The translations under genes were made by a program, and so were the position numbers. Of a stretch of DNA of 64,000 bases, positions 32,534 to 40,821 are shown piece after piece (position 1 is the stretch's first letter; each line of letters begins with the position of its first letter). A model generated the notes under the pieces. The model was not told the origin of the DNA and searched no databases. It worked only from the letters and a program-made list of their open reading frames with translations. Source of the stretch: an uncultured Prevotella sp. (GTDB lineage Bacteria; Bacteroidota; Bacteroidia; Bacteroidales; Bacteroidaceae). The stretch covers positions 33,333 to 97,332 of the forward strand of contig URCI01000006.1 in NCBI GenBank assembly GCA_900546345.1. Direction: 5' to 3'.

Positions 32534-34225
32534 TTAATTTCTAACTATTTTCAGCGTTTGGTCACAATAGTCGATAACAGCCATGCGATGAGTGACAAAG
32601 ATGACTGTTGTGTCACGTTTCTCTAAGATATTGTTCAGCAATTGCCGTTCTGTCTCGGGGTCAAGAGCCGATGTTGCCTCGTCGAGCACGAGGATGCTGC
32701 TGTTGCGCAGCAGTGCTCTTGCGATGGCGATGCGCTGTGCCTGTCCTTCAGAGAGTCCTCCGCCAGCCTCGCTACAAGGGGTGTCAAGTCCTTGGGGCAG
32801 TTCAAGGACAAAGTCTGCGCAACTTTTGTGCAAAGCTTCCTTCATCTCTTCCTCCGTAGCAGACAGCCTTCCCAACCGCAGATTGTCGCGGATTGTGCCG
32901 CTGAGCAGGGTGTTGCCTTGTGGTACAAAAGCAAAATTGCAGCGGGTCAGTGGCGTGAGCGTTGCTTCTTGTTGTTGTTGGTTATAGATCGTGGCCCTGC
33001 CTTTCTGCGGCTTGAGCAAAGCCAGGATGATACGAACCAGTGTGGTCTTGCCGGCTCCCGTCTCTCCGAGAATGGCTGTACAAGAAGCCGGGGGAAAGTC
33101 GAAGCTCAGGTCTTTGATGATCTCCTTGTCTTTATTCTCATATTGGTAACTGATATGCTCAAGCCGGATACCGCATGGCGACTCCAGTCGTAAGGGTTCT
33201 CCTGTCTCGTCCAAAGGGTCTTCTTCCAGTTCCATCAGGCGTTCGGCAGCGGTGAACACCGATACTGCCTGTGGCACGAGCTTGGTGAGGTTGCGGGCCG
33301 GCCCTTGTATGCGTCCGACAAGTTGCAGGAATGCCGTCATACCACCAAAGGTCAGTGAGCCTTTGGACATGCGCAGGGCGGCCCAGAGAAATGCGATGAG
33401 ATAGCCCAACCGGAATCCTATCCATAAGATAATATTGCTGAATACCGAGAAGACTGTCCGCCTCACCACCTTATGTCTTAGGTTGCTTTGTGTCTCCTCC
33501 AGTCGTTGTGTCATAGGTGTCTCGCTTTCCAGTGTCTTGATCAGCATGCGGTGCTGGATCGTCTCCTGCATCAGACTCTGTACTTGAGAGTCGGATGTGC
33601 GCACTTCGCTGGTGAGTCGTCGCATCTGCCGGACGTAAATCTTACTGATAGCAATAAATACGGGTATGATTGCGATGGTGATGACCGCCAATACGGCGTC
33701 CATGGCAAAAAGATAGCAGAAGGCGCCAATGAACATGGCGAGCACGGAGAGTGAGTCGGGAATCGTCTCGGTGAGGAAGGTCACAACATTGTTGACATCG
33801 AACTCCAGCCGGTTGAGTACATCGCCGGAGTGGAACTTCTCTCTGCCCTGCCACTGCGTTCGCAGAATGCGGTCAAGCATTCGCTGTTGCATATGGTTTT
33901 GCGCTTTGATACCTAAGATGTTGCTGACCCATGTGCTGGCCACGGTTAGCAGCAAGCCCGCCACCATGAGCAAGGCCATTACCACTACGGCGATGAAAAT
34001 GCGGTGTGGATTGCAGGCATGTCCTTGCAGGGCTGGTGTTGACAAGTCGATGGCATGTTGCACAGCCCCCACTTGCGCCAGTGACACAGCAACTCCCAAT
34101 AGGCCAATCATAGCATTGAGTATGGCTTGGAGATGATTGCCCCGCCATGCCCGCCATAGCCATCGCACGATACTGCGAGTGTCGTACTTTGCTTTTGGGA
34201 GATTGAAGAGTTGCCTGATTTTCAT
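32534..34225 (-). CDS. MsbA-like ABC exporter (fused permease-ATPase)
   Basis: The frame opens at 34249, but the ATG at 34225 overlaps the NAD kinase stop by 4 bp (ATGA), giving 563 residues. Six membrane helices (~40-320) precede an ATPase domain with Walker A GETGAGKT, a diverged but usable signature GLSEGQAQR, and Walker B ILVLDEATSALD. It is a type IV exporter half-transporter and likely a homodimer. Substrates could be lipids or drugs; nothing here identifies one. It is coupled to nadK upstream and lies 9 bp from the LolD-type ATPase. Confidence 0.9.
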   Translation of the reverse strand: MKIRQLFNLPKAKYDTRSIVRWLWRAWRGNHLQAILNAMIGLLGVAVSLAQVGAVQHAIDLSTPALQGHACNPHRIFIAVVVMALLMVAGLLLTVASTWVSNILGIKAQNHMQQRMLDRILRTQWQGREKFHSGDVLNRLEFDVNNVVTFLTETIPDSLSVLAMFIGAFCYLFAMDAVLAVITIAIIPVFIAISKIYVRQMRRLTSEVRTSDSQVQSLMQETIQHRMLIKTLESETPMTQRLEETQSNLRHKVVRRTVFSVFSNIILWIGFRLGYLIAFLWAALRMSKGSLTFGGMTAFLQLVGRIQGPARNLTKLVPQAVSVFTAAERLMELEEDPLDETGEPLRLESPCGIRLEHISYQYENKDKEIIKDLSFDFPPASCTAILGETGAGKTTLVRIILALLKPQKGRATIYNQQQQEATLTPLTRCNFAFVPQGNTLLSGTIRDNLRLGRLSATEEEMKEALHKSCADFVLELPQGLDTPCSEAGGGLSEGQAQRIAIARALLRNSSILVLDEATSALDPETERQLLNNILEKRDTTVIFVTHRMAVIDYCDQTLKIVRN

Positions 34226-35112
34226 TGTTGCCTTTGATCTGCGCCCCACATGAGTTTGTCACGGAGCGTAGAGAAGTAATGTGCGTTGTGCTGTTTTATG
34301 ATTTTCACTTGATACGGTGCTTTGCGAATGACGACTTTGGTCATATCGTTAAGCTTTTCCGATCGTCCGTCGATAGCCACGAGGAAGTTGTGACTGCGGC
34401 TCTCTACGTCGAGTTCTATCTCACAGTTGTCGTTGATCACGATCGGCCTGATGTTGAGGCTGTGGGGTGCCACGGGTGTGATACAGAGATTGTGAGCAGA
34501 AGGCACGATGATGGGCCCTCCGTTGCTCAGACTGTAGGCCGTGCTGCCAGTGGGTGTGGAGATGATGAGTCCGTCGGCCTGGTAGGTGACAAGGTATTCT
34601 CCGTCAATGCTACAGCGCACCGAGATCATGGCAGCTATGTCACGTTTGAGGAGTGCGATGTCATTCAGTGCGAAGGGACAGCCTGTGAGTTGCTCACCGA
34701 CAGCTTGAGCCTGGATGACAGAGTGCTCCTCAATCTTATAAGTATCATTATATATTTCCTCGAAGGCCATGCTTACTTCACTGGGCAGCACATCGGCGAG
34801 GAAGCCCAGTCGTCCCATGTTGACGCCCAGTATGGGAATGCCTTTTGTTCCCACACGGCTGGCCGTGTTGAGGAAGGTACCATCGCCGCCGAGTGATACG
34901 GCAAAGTCAGCGTCGAAATTCTCACCGTCAAATACATCTGTGTGCCAGATGTCGAGATGCTGCTCGTGTACAAGAAACTCATAGTAAGGACGGTCGATGA
35001 GTATCTCGGCGCCATGCGCATGTAGAATGTCGGTGATATGTTGGATGGCCACCGACTTGCGGGCTTGGAAGGAATTGCCGAAGAGGGCGAAACGCAATCG
35101 TTGTTGTGGCAT
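34222..35112 (-). CDS. nadK: NAD kinase
   Basis: A 296-residue enzyme that phosphorylates NAD to NADP. It has the catalytic loop GGDGT (G75-T79), the NMGRLGFLADV segment, LNDIAL and the PTGSTAYSLSNGGPII block, all standard for ATP/polyphosphate NAD kinases. First gene of a minus-strand run through the ABC exporters. The link to transporters is positional only. Confidence 0.95.
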   Translation of the reverse strand: MPQQRLRFALFGNSFQARKSVAIQHITDILHAHGAEILIDRPYYEFLVHEQHLDIWHTDVFDGENFDADFAVSLGGDGTFLNTASRVGTKGIPILGVNMGRLGFLADVLPSEVSMAFEEIYNDTYKIEEHSVIQAQAVGEQLTGCPFALNDIALLKRDIAAMISVRCSIDGEYLVTYQADGLIISTPTGSTAYSLSNGGPIIVPSAHNLCITPVAPHSLNIRPIVINDNCEIELDVESRSHNFLVAIDGRSEKLNDMTKVVIRKAPYQVKIIKQHNAHYFSTLRDKLMWGADQRQQ

Positions 35113-35174
35113 GTCTATTTTTTATTTTTGCTTTCTTTATATACTGATTGTTCGCTTGTGTGACGAAGTTTTTG

Positions 35175-35182
35175 TATATTTG
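35175..35182 (+). promoter_or_regulatory. -7 element for the DJ-1/ispD/recG operon
   Basis: TATATTTG, 53 bp before the ATG at 35235. The -33 half is not evident. Confidence 0.5.
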
Positions 35183-35234
35183 CATTTGAATCAGTTACAA
35201 AAATACAATTAATTATTGAAATCGCATCATAATC

Positions 35235-35804
35235 ATGGCAAAAGTTTATGAATTTCTTGCCAATGGCTTTGAGGAAATAGAGGCCTTGGCACCTGTGGAT
35301 ATTCTTCGCAGAGGCGGCGTGGAAGTGTATACCGTCAGCGTGACGGGTTCGGAACTGGTAGAATCGTCACATAGCATTACCATCAAAGCCGACCGGCAGT
35401 TTACGCGTCCGGAGGACTATCGCGACGCCGACTTGCTGATGATCCCTGGAGGTATGCCCGGATCCACCAATCTGAATGCCCATGAGGGTGTGCGTGAGGC
35501 GATGTTGTGGCAATACAATAGCGGTAAGCGTGTGGCTGCTATCTGCGCTGCGCCTATGGTGCTGGGCGGCATTGGCATTCTCAAGGGCAAGAAGGCAACT
35601 TGCTCACCGGGTTTTGAGAAATATCTCACCGGTGCTACCTACACGGCACAGCTTTATCAGGAGGACGGCAACATTATCACAGGTGAAGGACCTGCCGCTA
35701 CGTTGCCCTATGCCTACCGTATTCTCAGTTATTTCATAGGTGAAGAGAAAACGCGTGAATTGCAGAAAAAGATGCAGTACGCTCATCTGATGGAGTCAAA
35801 GTGA
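35235..35804 (+). CDS. DJ-1/PfpI family protein
   Basis: A 189-residue member of the DJ-1/YajL group with the conserved Glu16 (EEIEA) and nucleophile Cys104 in AAICAAPMVLG, plus the LMIPGGMPG strand. Family members act as glyoxalase III, deglycase or redox-stress chaperones; which one is not settled by sequence. It overlaps ispD by one base, so the pair is translationally coupled. Confidence 0.85.
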   Translation: MAKVYEFLANGFEEIEALAPVDILRRGGVEVYTVSVTGSELVESSHSITIKADRQFTRPEDYRDADLLMIPGGMPGSTNLNAHEGVREAMLWQYNSGKRVAAICAAPMVLGGIGILKGKKATCSPGFEKYLTGATYTAQLYQEDGNIITGEGPAATLPYAYRILSYFIGEEKTRELQKKMQYAHLMESK

Positions 35805-36493
35805 TGGCAGAACAGAACTATGTAATCATTGTTGCCGGTGGCAAGGGCACGCGCATGGGTAGCGACGTGCCTAAACAGTTTTTGCCCATTGGCGGCCGTC
35901 CCGTGCTCATGCGTACGCTGGATCGTTTTCATGACTATGATCCTCAATTACATTTAATACTTGTATTGCCGGAGCACCAGCAGGACTATTGGCGGAACTT
36001 GTGCAAGCAATATGCTTTTGACGTGCCCTATCAGCTTGCCAATGGTGGAGCGACACGCTTCGAGAGTTCCCGCAATGGCTTGGCGCTTGTTCCTGACGAC
36101 GTTCAGGGCGTGGTGGCCATCCATGACGGTGTCCGTCCGTTTGTGTCTCTTGACGTCATTGACCGTTGCTTCGAAGCCGCGCGTGAGGACTACGCCGCTA
36201 TTCCGGTGTATGGTGTGACCGATACGTTGCGCTATGTCGATGAGCAAGGTGGAGGCCGCAACGTGCGCCGGTCGGACTACCGTGTGGTGCAGACCCCGCA
36301 AGTCTTCGACATTACGCTTGCCAAGCAAGCCTTCAAGCAGCCTTATCAGGAAAACTTCACCGATGATGCTTCGGTCATTGAGGCGATGGGATGCCAAGTG
36401 GCGATGGTGGAGGGCAACCGTGAGAACATCAAACTCACCACACCTTTTGACCTTGCTGTGGCGGAGGCGCTCATCAAGGAGAAGCTCGTGTAG
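35804..36493 (+). CDS. ispD: 2-C-methyl-D-erythritol 4-phosphate cytidylyltransferase
   Basis: A 229-residue MEP-pathway enzyme. An in-frame GTG at 35801 precedes the ATG at 35804; the ATG overlaps the DJ-1 stop by one base and is preferred. It carries GGKGTRMG near residue 11, the Lys of PKQFLP, HDGVRPF and TDDASVIE. It makes CDP-methylerythritol for isoprenoid precursors. IspF lies just beyond recG on the opposite strand. A second, TarI-like family member sits at 6123. Confidence 0.92.
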   Translation: MAEQNYVIIVAGGKGTRMGSDVPKQFLPIGGRPVLMRTLDRFHDYDPQLHLILVLPEHQQDYWRNLCKQYAFDVPYQLANGGATRFESSRNGLALVPDDVQGVVAIHDGVRPFVSLDVIDRCFEAAREDYAAIPVYGVTDTLRYVDEQGGGRNVRRSDYRVVQTPQVFDITLAKQAFKQPYQENFTDDASVIEAMGCQVAMVEGNRENIKLTTPFDLAVAEALIKEKLV

Positions 36494-36514
36494 TATTATA
36501 TATAATAAGGTGGT

Positions 36515-38650
36515 ATGACAGACATACTGAGCCAGGACATCATGTATTTGCCCGGTGTAGGGCCACATCGAAAGGATTTGCTCGAAAGTCAACTTCACAT
36601 TCAGACGTGGGGTGATCTTTTGGGCTATTACCCTTATAAGTATGTGGACCGTACCAAGTTCTACCGGATCGCAGAGTTTCAGTCGCCGTTGCTTTTTGAC
36701 AATGCGGCGAGTGCGGGCTCCTTGCCTTTTGTGCAGATCAAGGGCCGGATACTCAGCTTTGACACCTATACCGATCCAGGGCAGAAACGCCGTGTTGTTG
36801 CGCACTTCTCCGATGGCAGCGGAGTAGTCGACTTGGTCTGGTTTCATGGCTTGCGCTACATTACTCAGACCTACAAGATTGGTCAGGAGTATATTGTCTT
36901 TGGCCGTCCGGGCATCTTCCAGCAACGTTGGCAGTTTGTGCACCCCGATATGGAGAAACTGGGTGAGAGCAATGTCACAGAGATGGGCATGCAACCTTAT
37001 TACGTCACCACGGAGAAAATGAAAGACCGTGGTATGACGTCCCGCACATTGGAGAAGATGACCAAGGCGCTCGTTACCCGCATTCCCCAAGGCGCCATCC
37101 CTGAGACGCTGTTGCCCGAGCAGCTTGTGCGTCTTCATCTGATAGGACGCGAGGAGGCACTCCGCAAGATCCATTATCCTCAGACCCTCGATGATGTGCA
37201 GCGGGCGCAGATGCGGTTGAAGTTTGAGGAGCTTTTCTATGTGCAGCTCAATATTCTTCGTTACACGGCGGAGCGCCGCAAGAAATATCAGGGCTATGTC
37301 TTCAAGCGCATAGGCCCATTGTTCAATGACTTCTATCGCGACAATCTGCCCTTTGCGCTTACCGGTGCTCAGAAGCGTGTCATGCATGAGATCCGGGCAG
37401 ACTTGTGTTCGGGCCGGCAGATGAACCGCTTGCTCCAGGGCGACGTAGGCTCCGGCAAGACACTGGTGGCGCTCATGGCCATGCTCATCGCCTTGGACAA
37501 TGGCTTCCAGGCATGTATCATGGCCCCCACGGAGATACTCGCAGAGCAACATCTGACCACGATCCGCGAGTTTCTCAAGGATTTGCCCGTGCGTGTGGAA
37601 CTGCTTACCGGCATTGTCAAAGGTAAAAAACGAAAAGAAGTCCTTGGTGGTCTGCTCGATGGCAGCGTCAATATCCTTGTGGGTACTCATGCGATCATCG
37701 AGGACACCGTGCAGTTCCATCGTCTCGGTCTTGCCGTCGTTGATGAGCAGCACCGTTTCGGTGTGGCTCAGCGCGCCAAGCTGTGGGGAAAGAGCGACAA
37801 TCCGCCTCATATCCTCGTGATGACGGCTACGCCGATACCGCGTACGTTGGCGATGACCCTCTATGGCGATCTCGATGTGAGCGTGATCAACGAGTTGCCT
37901 CCGGGGCGCAAGCCGATCGTCACCATCCATAAGTATGACAACCAGATGACCAGCCTTTACCAAGGTATCCGACAGCAGATCCGTCAGGGCCGGCAAGTGT
38001 ATATCGTCTTCCCATTGATAGAAGAGAGCGAGAAGATGGACTTGAAAAATCTCGAGGATGGCTTCAAGGCACTCTGCGACGTGTTTCCGGAGTTTCGCTT
38101 AAGCAAAGTCCATGGCCGCATGAAACCTGCGGAGAAAGAGGCAGAGATGCAGAAATTTGTGAAGGGCGAGACGCAGATACTTGTAGCCACCACTGTGATA
38201 GAGGTAGGCGTCAATGTGCCCAACGCCTCGGTGATGGTCATCCTCGATGCCCAGCGCTTCGGTCTCTCACAGCTCCATCAGTTGCGCGGACGTGTGGGAC
38301 GTGGTGCCAAGCAAAGCTATTGCATCCTGGTGACCAACTACAAACTGGCGGAAGAGACGCGCAAACGCATTGACATCATGTGCGACACCAACGACGGCTT
38401 CCGCATTGCAGAGGCCGATCTGAAGCTGCGCGGCCCCGGTGATCTGGAGGGAACACAACAAAGTGGTATTGCCTTTGATCTGAAGATTGCGGACATCGCA
38501 CGTGATGGACAACTCGTGCAGTTGGCGCGTGATGAGGCTCAGCGTGTCATCGATGCAGACCCCAATTGCGACAGTCCGGCAAATGCCGTGTTGTGGAATC
38601 ATCTGAAGGAGCTCAGAAAGACACACATCAACTGGGGAGAAATCTCATAG
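36515..38650 (+). CDS. recG: ATP-dependent DNA helicase RecG
   Basis: A 711-residue SF2 helicase: an N-terminal wedge/OB domain (~1-230), Walker A GDVGSGKT near residue 308, DEQH box near residue 408, motif III TATPIPRTL, helicase C domain with QLRGRVGRG, and the C-terminal TRG-like part. It remodels stalled forks and branches Holliday junctions. Length is normal. It shares the operon with ispD and DJ-1; its stop is 2 bp from that of ispF. Confidence 0.95.
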   Translation: MTDILSQDIMYLPGVGPHRKDLLESQLHIQTWGDLLGYYPYKYVDRTKFYRIAEFQSPLLFDNAASAGSLPFVQIKGRILSFDTYTDPGQKRRVVAHFSDGSGVVDLVWFHGLRYITQTYKIGQEYIVFGRPGIFQQRWQFVHPDMEKLGESNVTEMGMQPYYVTTEKMKDRGMTSRTLEKMTKALVTRIPQGAIPETLLPEQLVRLHLIGREEALRKIHYPQTLDDVQRAQMRLKFEELFYVQLNILRYTAERRKKYQGYVFKRIGPLFNDFYRDNLPFALTGAQKRVMHEIRADLCSGRQMNRLLQGDVGSGKTLVALMAMLIALDNGFQACIMAPTEILAEQHLTTIREFLKDLPVRVELLTGIVKGKKRKEVLGGLLDGSVNILVGTHAIIEDTVQFHRLGLAVVDEQHRFGVAQRAKLWGKSDNPPHILVMTATPIPRTLAMTLYGDLDVSVINELPPGRKPIVTIHKYDNQMTSLYQGIRQQIRQGRQVYIVFPLIEESEKMDLKNLEDGFKALCDVFPEFRLSKVHGRMKPAEKEAEMQKFVKGETQILVATTVIEVGVNVPNASVMVILDAQRFGLSQLHQLRGRVGRGAKQSYCILVTNYKLAEETRKRIDIMCDTNDGFRIAEADLKLRGPGDLEGTQQSGIAFDLKIADIARDGQLVQLARDEAQRVIDADPNCDSPANAVLWNHLKELRKTHINWGEIS

Positions 38651-38652
38651 CT

Positions 38653-39294
38653 TCAATTTTTGTTTTTCACTATCAGCGCCACGGCGTAGGCACTGATACC
38701 TTCCTCACGTCCGGTGAAGCCGAGCTTCTCGGTTGTGGTTGCCTTGATGCTGATCTGATCCTCGTCACAACCGATGACCTTAGCCATGCATGCTTTCATT
38801 GCGGGAATGTGCGGGTTGAGTTTTGGATGCTCAGCACATACCGTTGCATCGATGTTTCCGAGTGTATAACCTTTTTCTGCCAACAGCTCCATCGTTTTTT
38901 TCAGAATGATCTTACTGTCCATGTTCAGTGTCTTCTCACTGTTGTCAGGGAAGTGATAGCCGATGTCGCGCAGGTTGGCGGCACCGAGCAGGGCATCACA
39001 GATGGCGTGAATGAGCACGTCAGCGTCGCTGTGTCCCAGCAGTCCTTTTGTGTGTTCTATCTTTATGCCGCCGAGCCAGAGGTCGCGGCCTTCGACGAGT
39101 TGGTGGACATCATAGCCCATGCCAACACGAGGAAAAAGACTCTCTTCCCCTAGCCCCCTCTCCCTGGAGGGAGAGGGGGAAGTGCGATATCCATTACGAC
39201 TCTCATGCTCGTTTATACTTGAGGCATCAGTGGGAACTCCATTTGAAATAGCCTCTGTATTATCGTAGTCTTTATTGTGTTTGGATTTGCTCAT
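38653..39294 (-). CDS. ispF: 2-C-methyl-D-erythritol 2,4-cyclodiphosphate synthase, N-terminally extended
   Basis: The body (~156 residues) is canonical IspF: GMGYDVHQL zinc site, LGHSDADVLIHAICDALLGA, and FTGREEGISAYA at the C-terminus. In this window the frame begins ~55 residues earlier, at 39294, because a G/C palindrome is translated as TSPSPSRERGLGEESL just before FPRVGMGYDV. The only in-frame ATG downstream is the Met of GMGYDV, which would delete the first strand. The extension is Asp/Ser/Asn-rich and unlikely to fold. It makes the cyclic diphosphate of the MEP pathway, after ispD. Confidence 0.92.
   Translation of the reverse strand: MSKSKHNKDYDNTEAISNGVPTDASSINEHESRNGYRTSPSPSRERGLGEESLFPRVGMGYDVHQLVEGRDLWLGGIKIEHTKGLLGHSDADVLIHAICDALLGAANLRDIGYHFPDNSEKTLNMDSKIILKKTMELLAEKGYTLGNIDATVCAEHPKLNPHIPAMKACMAKVIGCDEDQISIKATTTEKLGFTGREEGISAYAVALIVKNKN
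39135..39190. repeat. G/C palindromic repeat, translated within ispF
   Basis: Core CCCTCTCCCTGGAGGGAGAG, flanked by CTCTTCCCCTAGCC. It is nearly identical, as an inverted copy, to 39482-39540. Confidence 0.85.
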
Positions 39295-39313
39295 ATTATT
39301 TATATTAGGTAAT

Positions 39314-39408
39314 AATAATTATGTTGGATGTTAATAATTATATTGAGTATTAATAATAATGTTGGTTATTAATAATAATGTTGGGTATTAATAATTGTAT
39401 TGAGTATT
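39314..39408. repeat. Five tandem copies of a 19-bp AT-rich repeat
   Basis: Units start at 39314, 39333, 39352, 39371 and 39390; the consensus is about AATAATNATRTTGRGTATT. They lie between the ispF start and the palindrome next to porV. The whole 248-bp gap contains no ORF. Confidence 0.85.
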
Positions 39409-39481
39409 AATAACAGCATTTGAAATGATAGTGTATATTCTCCCTCCAGGTCAAGTATGTTAGGGGACGAACGTCCGTATT

Positions 39482-39540
39482 GGATCCGCATTTCCCCCTC
39501 TCCCTCCAGGGAGAGGGGGCTAGGGGAAGAGAGTCTTTGT
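39482..39540. repeat. G/C palindromic repeat after the porV stop
   Basis: An inverted copy of the 39135-39190 element. It ends two bases before the porV stop codon at 39543, in the orientation shared by other post-stop copies. Confidence 0.85.
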
Positions 39541-39542
39541 CG

Positions 39543-40733
39543 TTATCTCCTGTGCAGCAGATCCTTGATACCATCCATGTCAAAACTGAGTGACAGGCGG
39601 AGTGTCTGATCGAGAGGATTGGTCTTGGCCGTAGCGATGACATAGCCTGCGTCGAGCGAGAAGACGCTCATCTTGAATCCGGCACCCACCGTGAAGTACT
39701 TCATATTGCCCTGACTGGCATCCTGATGATGGTATCCGGCACGGAGAGCGAACTTATCGTTGTAGGTATATTCCGCGCCCAAGCTCCACTGTATCTCCTT
39801 CATCTCTCCTTTGAAGCCGTCGGGCGAGTCACTGAAACTCTTGAAGATACCACTGATACTCGATGTGTTGTTGTAGTGCTCATGCACCCACTGGTCATAG
39901 CCTTGACTGTCGCTCAGCCCTGTCTCCTTGGTGTATTGCTCCATTGTTGGCGGTGTGGGAACCAGGAACTTATTGGCATCAAGAGATATCGCGAACTTAT
40001 TATATTCGTCAATAGGCACCATCAGCGAGGTGCCGATTCTCAGGTTGGTAGGCAGAAACTCAGCAGCATCATCGCCGCTGAAAGTGATCTTGCTGCCTAT
40101 GTTTGATATGTCCACACCGAAAGCCAACTGACATTCGCGCGATCCGAAGGTGGGATAAGTCTGGTAGTAGGCCGAGAGATCCGCAGCAAACGCCGAGGCG
40201 GGCGAGTTGTCCTCACTGCTATAGTCATAGCGCAGGTCGGAATAGATCCATCGCAACGTGGCGGCAATGGAGAATTTCTCGCTGAGCATGAGTGAGTATG
40301 AGGCGTCGATGGCCATCTCGTAAGGGTTCACGGTCATGGCATTGGCGTTTTCACTGGTCTGAACCTCACCGAGAGAGAAATAGCGCAGCGAGCCGGATAC
40401 CGCACTGTGCTCGCCGATGCGATAATAACCGGCGAGATAAGCCTGGTCGATATCGTTGACCAGTTGGCGCAGCCAAGGCGTGTAGTTCAGTGCTATGCCG
40501 GCCCGGCTGATGGTGAATGGATATTTGGCTGGGTTCCAGTGCTGTGAGTTGACGTCCGGATCGGTGGCCGCACCCACATCACCCATTGACGCGCCACGGG
40601 CATCGGGCGAAATGGTCTGTGAGATGATGGCGTATTGTACGGGATTGAACTCTTCGAGTTTCTCCTGGGCCGAGGCCAGCATGGGCAACAGCGCCAAGAG
40701 GAGTGCCAGCGTGAAACGTGCTATTTTTGTCAT
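39543..40733 (-). CDS. porV: Type IX secretion outer-membrane protein PorV
   Basis: The open frame starts at 40781, but the ATG at 40733 begins the signal peptide (MTKIARFTLALLLALLPMLASAQ), giving 396 residues. The mature protein is a FadL-like beta-barrel with the PorV signature near its start (VQYAIISQTISPDARGASMG). PorV ferries cargo from the T9SS pore to the attachment complex. It lies directly after porU, as in Porphyromonas, and is followed by ispF. Confidence 0.9.
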   Translation of the reverse strand: MTKIARFTLALLLALLPMLASAQEKLEEFNPVQYAIISQTISPDARGASMGDVGAATDPDVNSQHWNPAKYPFTISRAGIALNYTPWLRQLVNDIDQAYLAGYYRIGEHSAVSGSLRYFSLGEVQTSENANAMTVNPYEMAIDASYSLMLSEKFSIAATLRWIYSDLRYDYSSEDNSPASAFAADLSAYYQTYPTFGSRECQLAFGVDISNIGSKITFSGDDAAEFLPTNLRIGTSLMVPIDEYNKFAISLDANKFLVPTPPTMEQYTKETGLSDSQGYDQWVHEHYNNTSSISGIFKSFSDSPDGFKGEMKEIQWSLGAEYTYNDKFALRAGYHHQDASQGNMKYFTVGAGFKMSVFSLDAGYVIATAKTNPLDQTLRLSLSFDMDGIKDLLHRR

Positions 40734-40821
40734 TCTGAAGGATGTCCTATATATATAAATAAGGTGTAGTGTCCATACCATGATGATCCACTACACATGA
40801 TAAACGTATGGACTGCTGCGA

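Noticed and set aside
35954..37996. 680-codon minus-strand ORF
   Set aside because: Antisense to ispD and recG, both strongly supported; no domain recognised.
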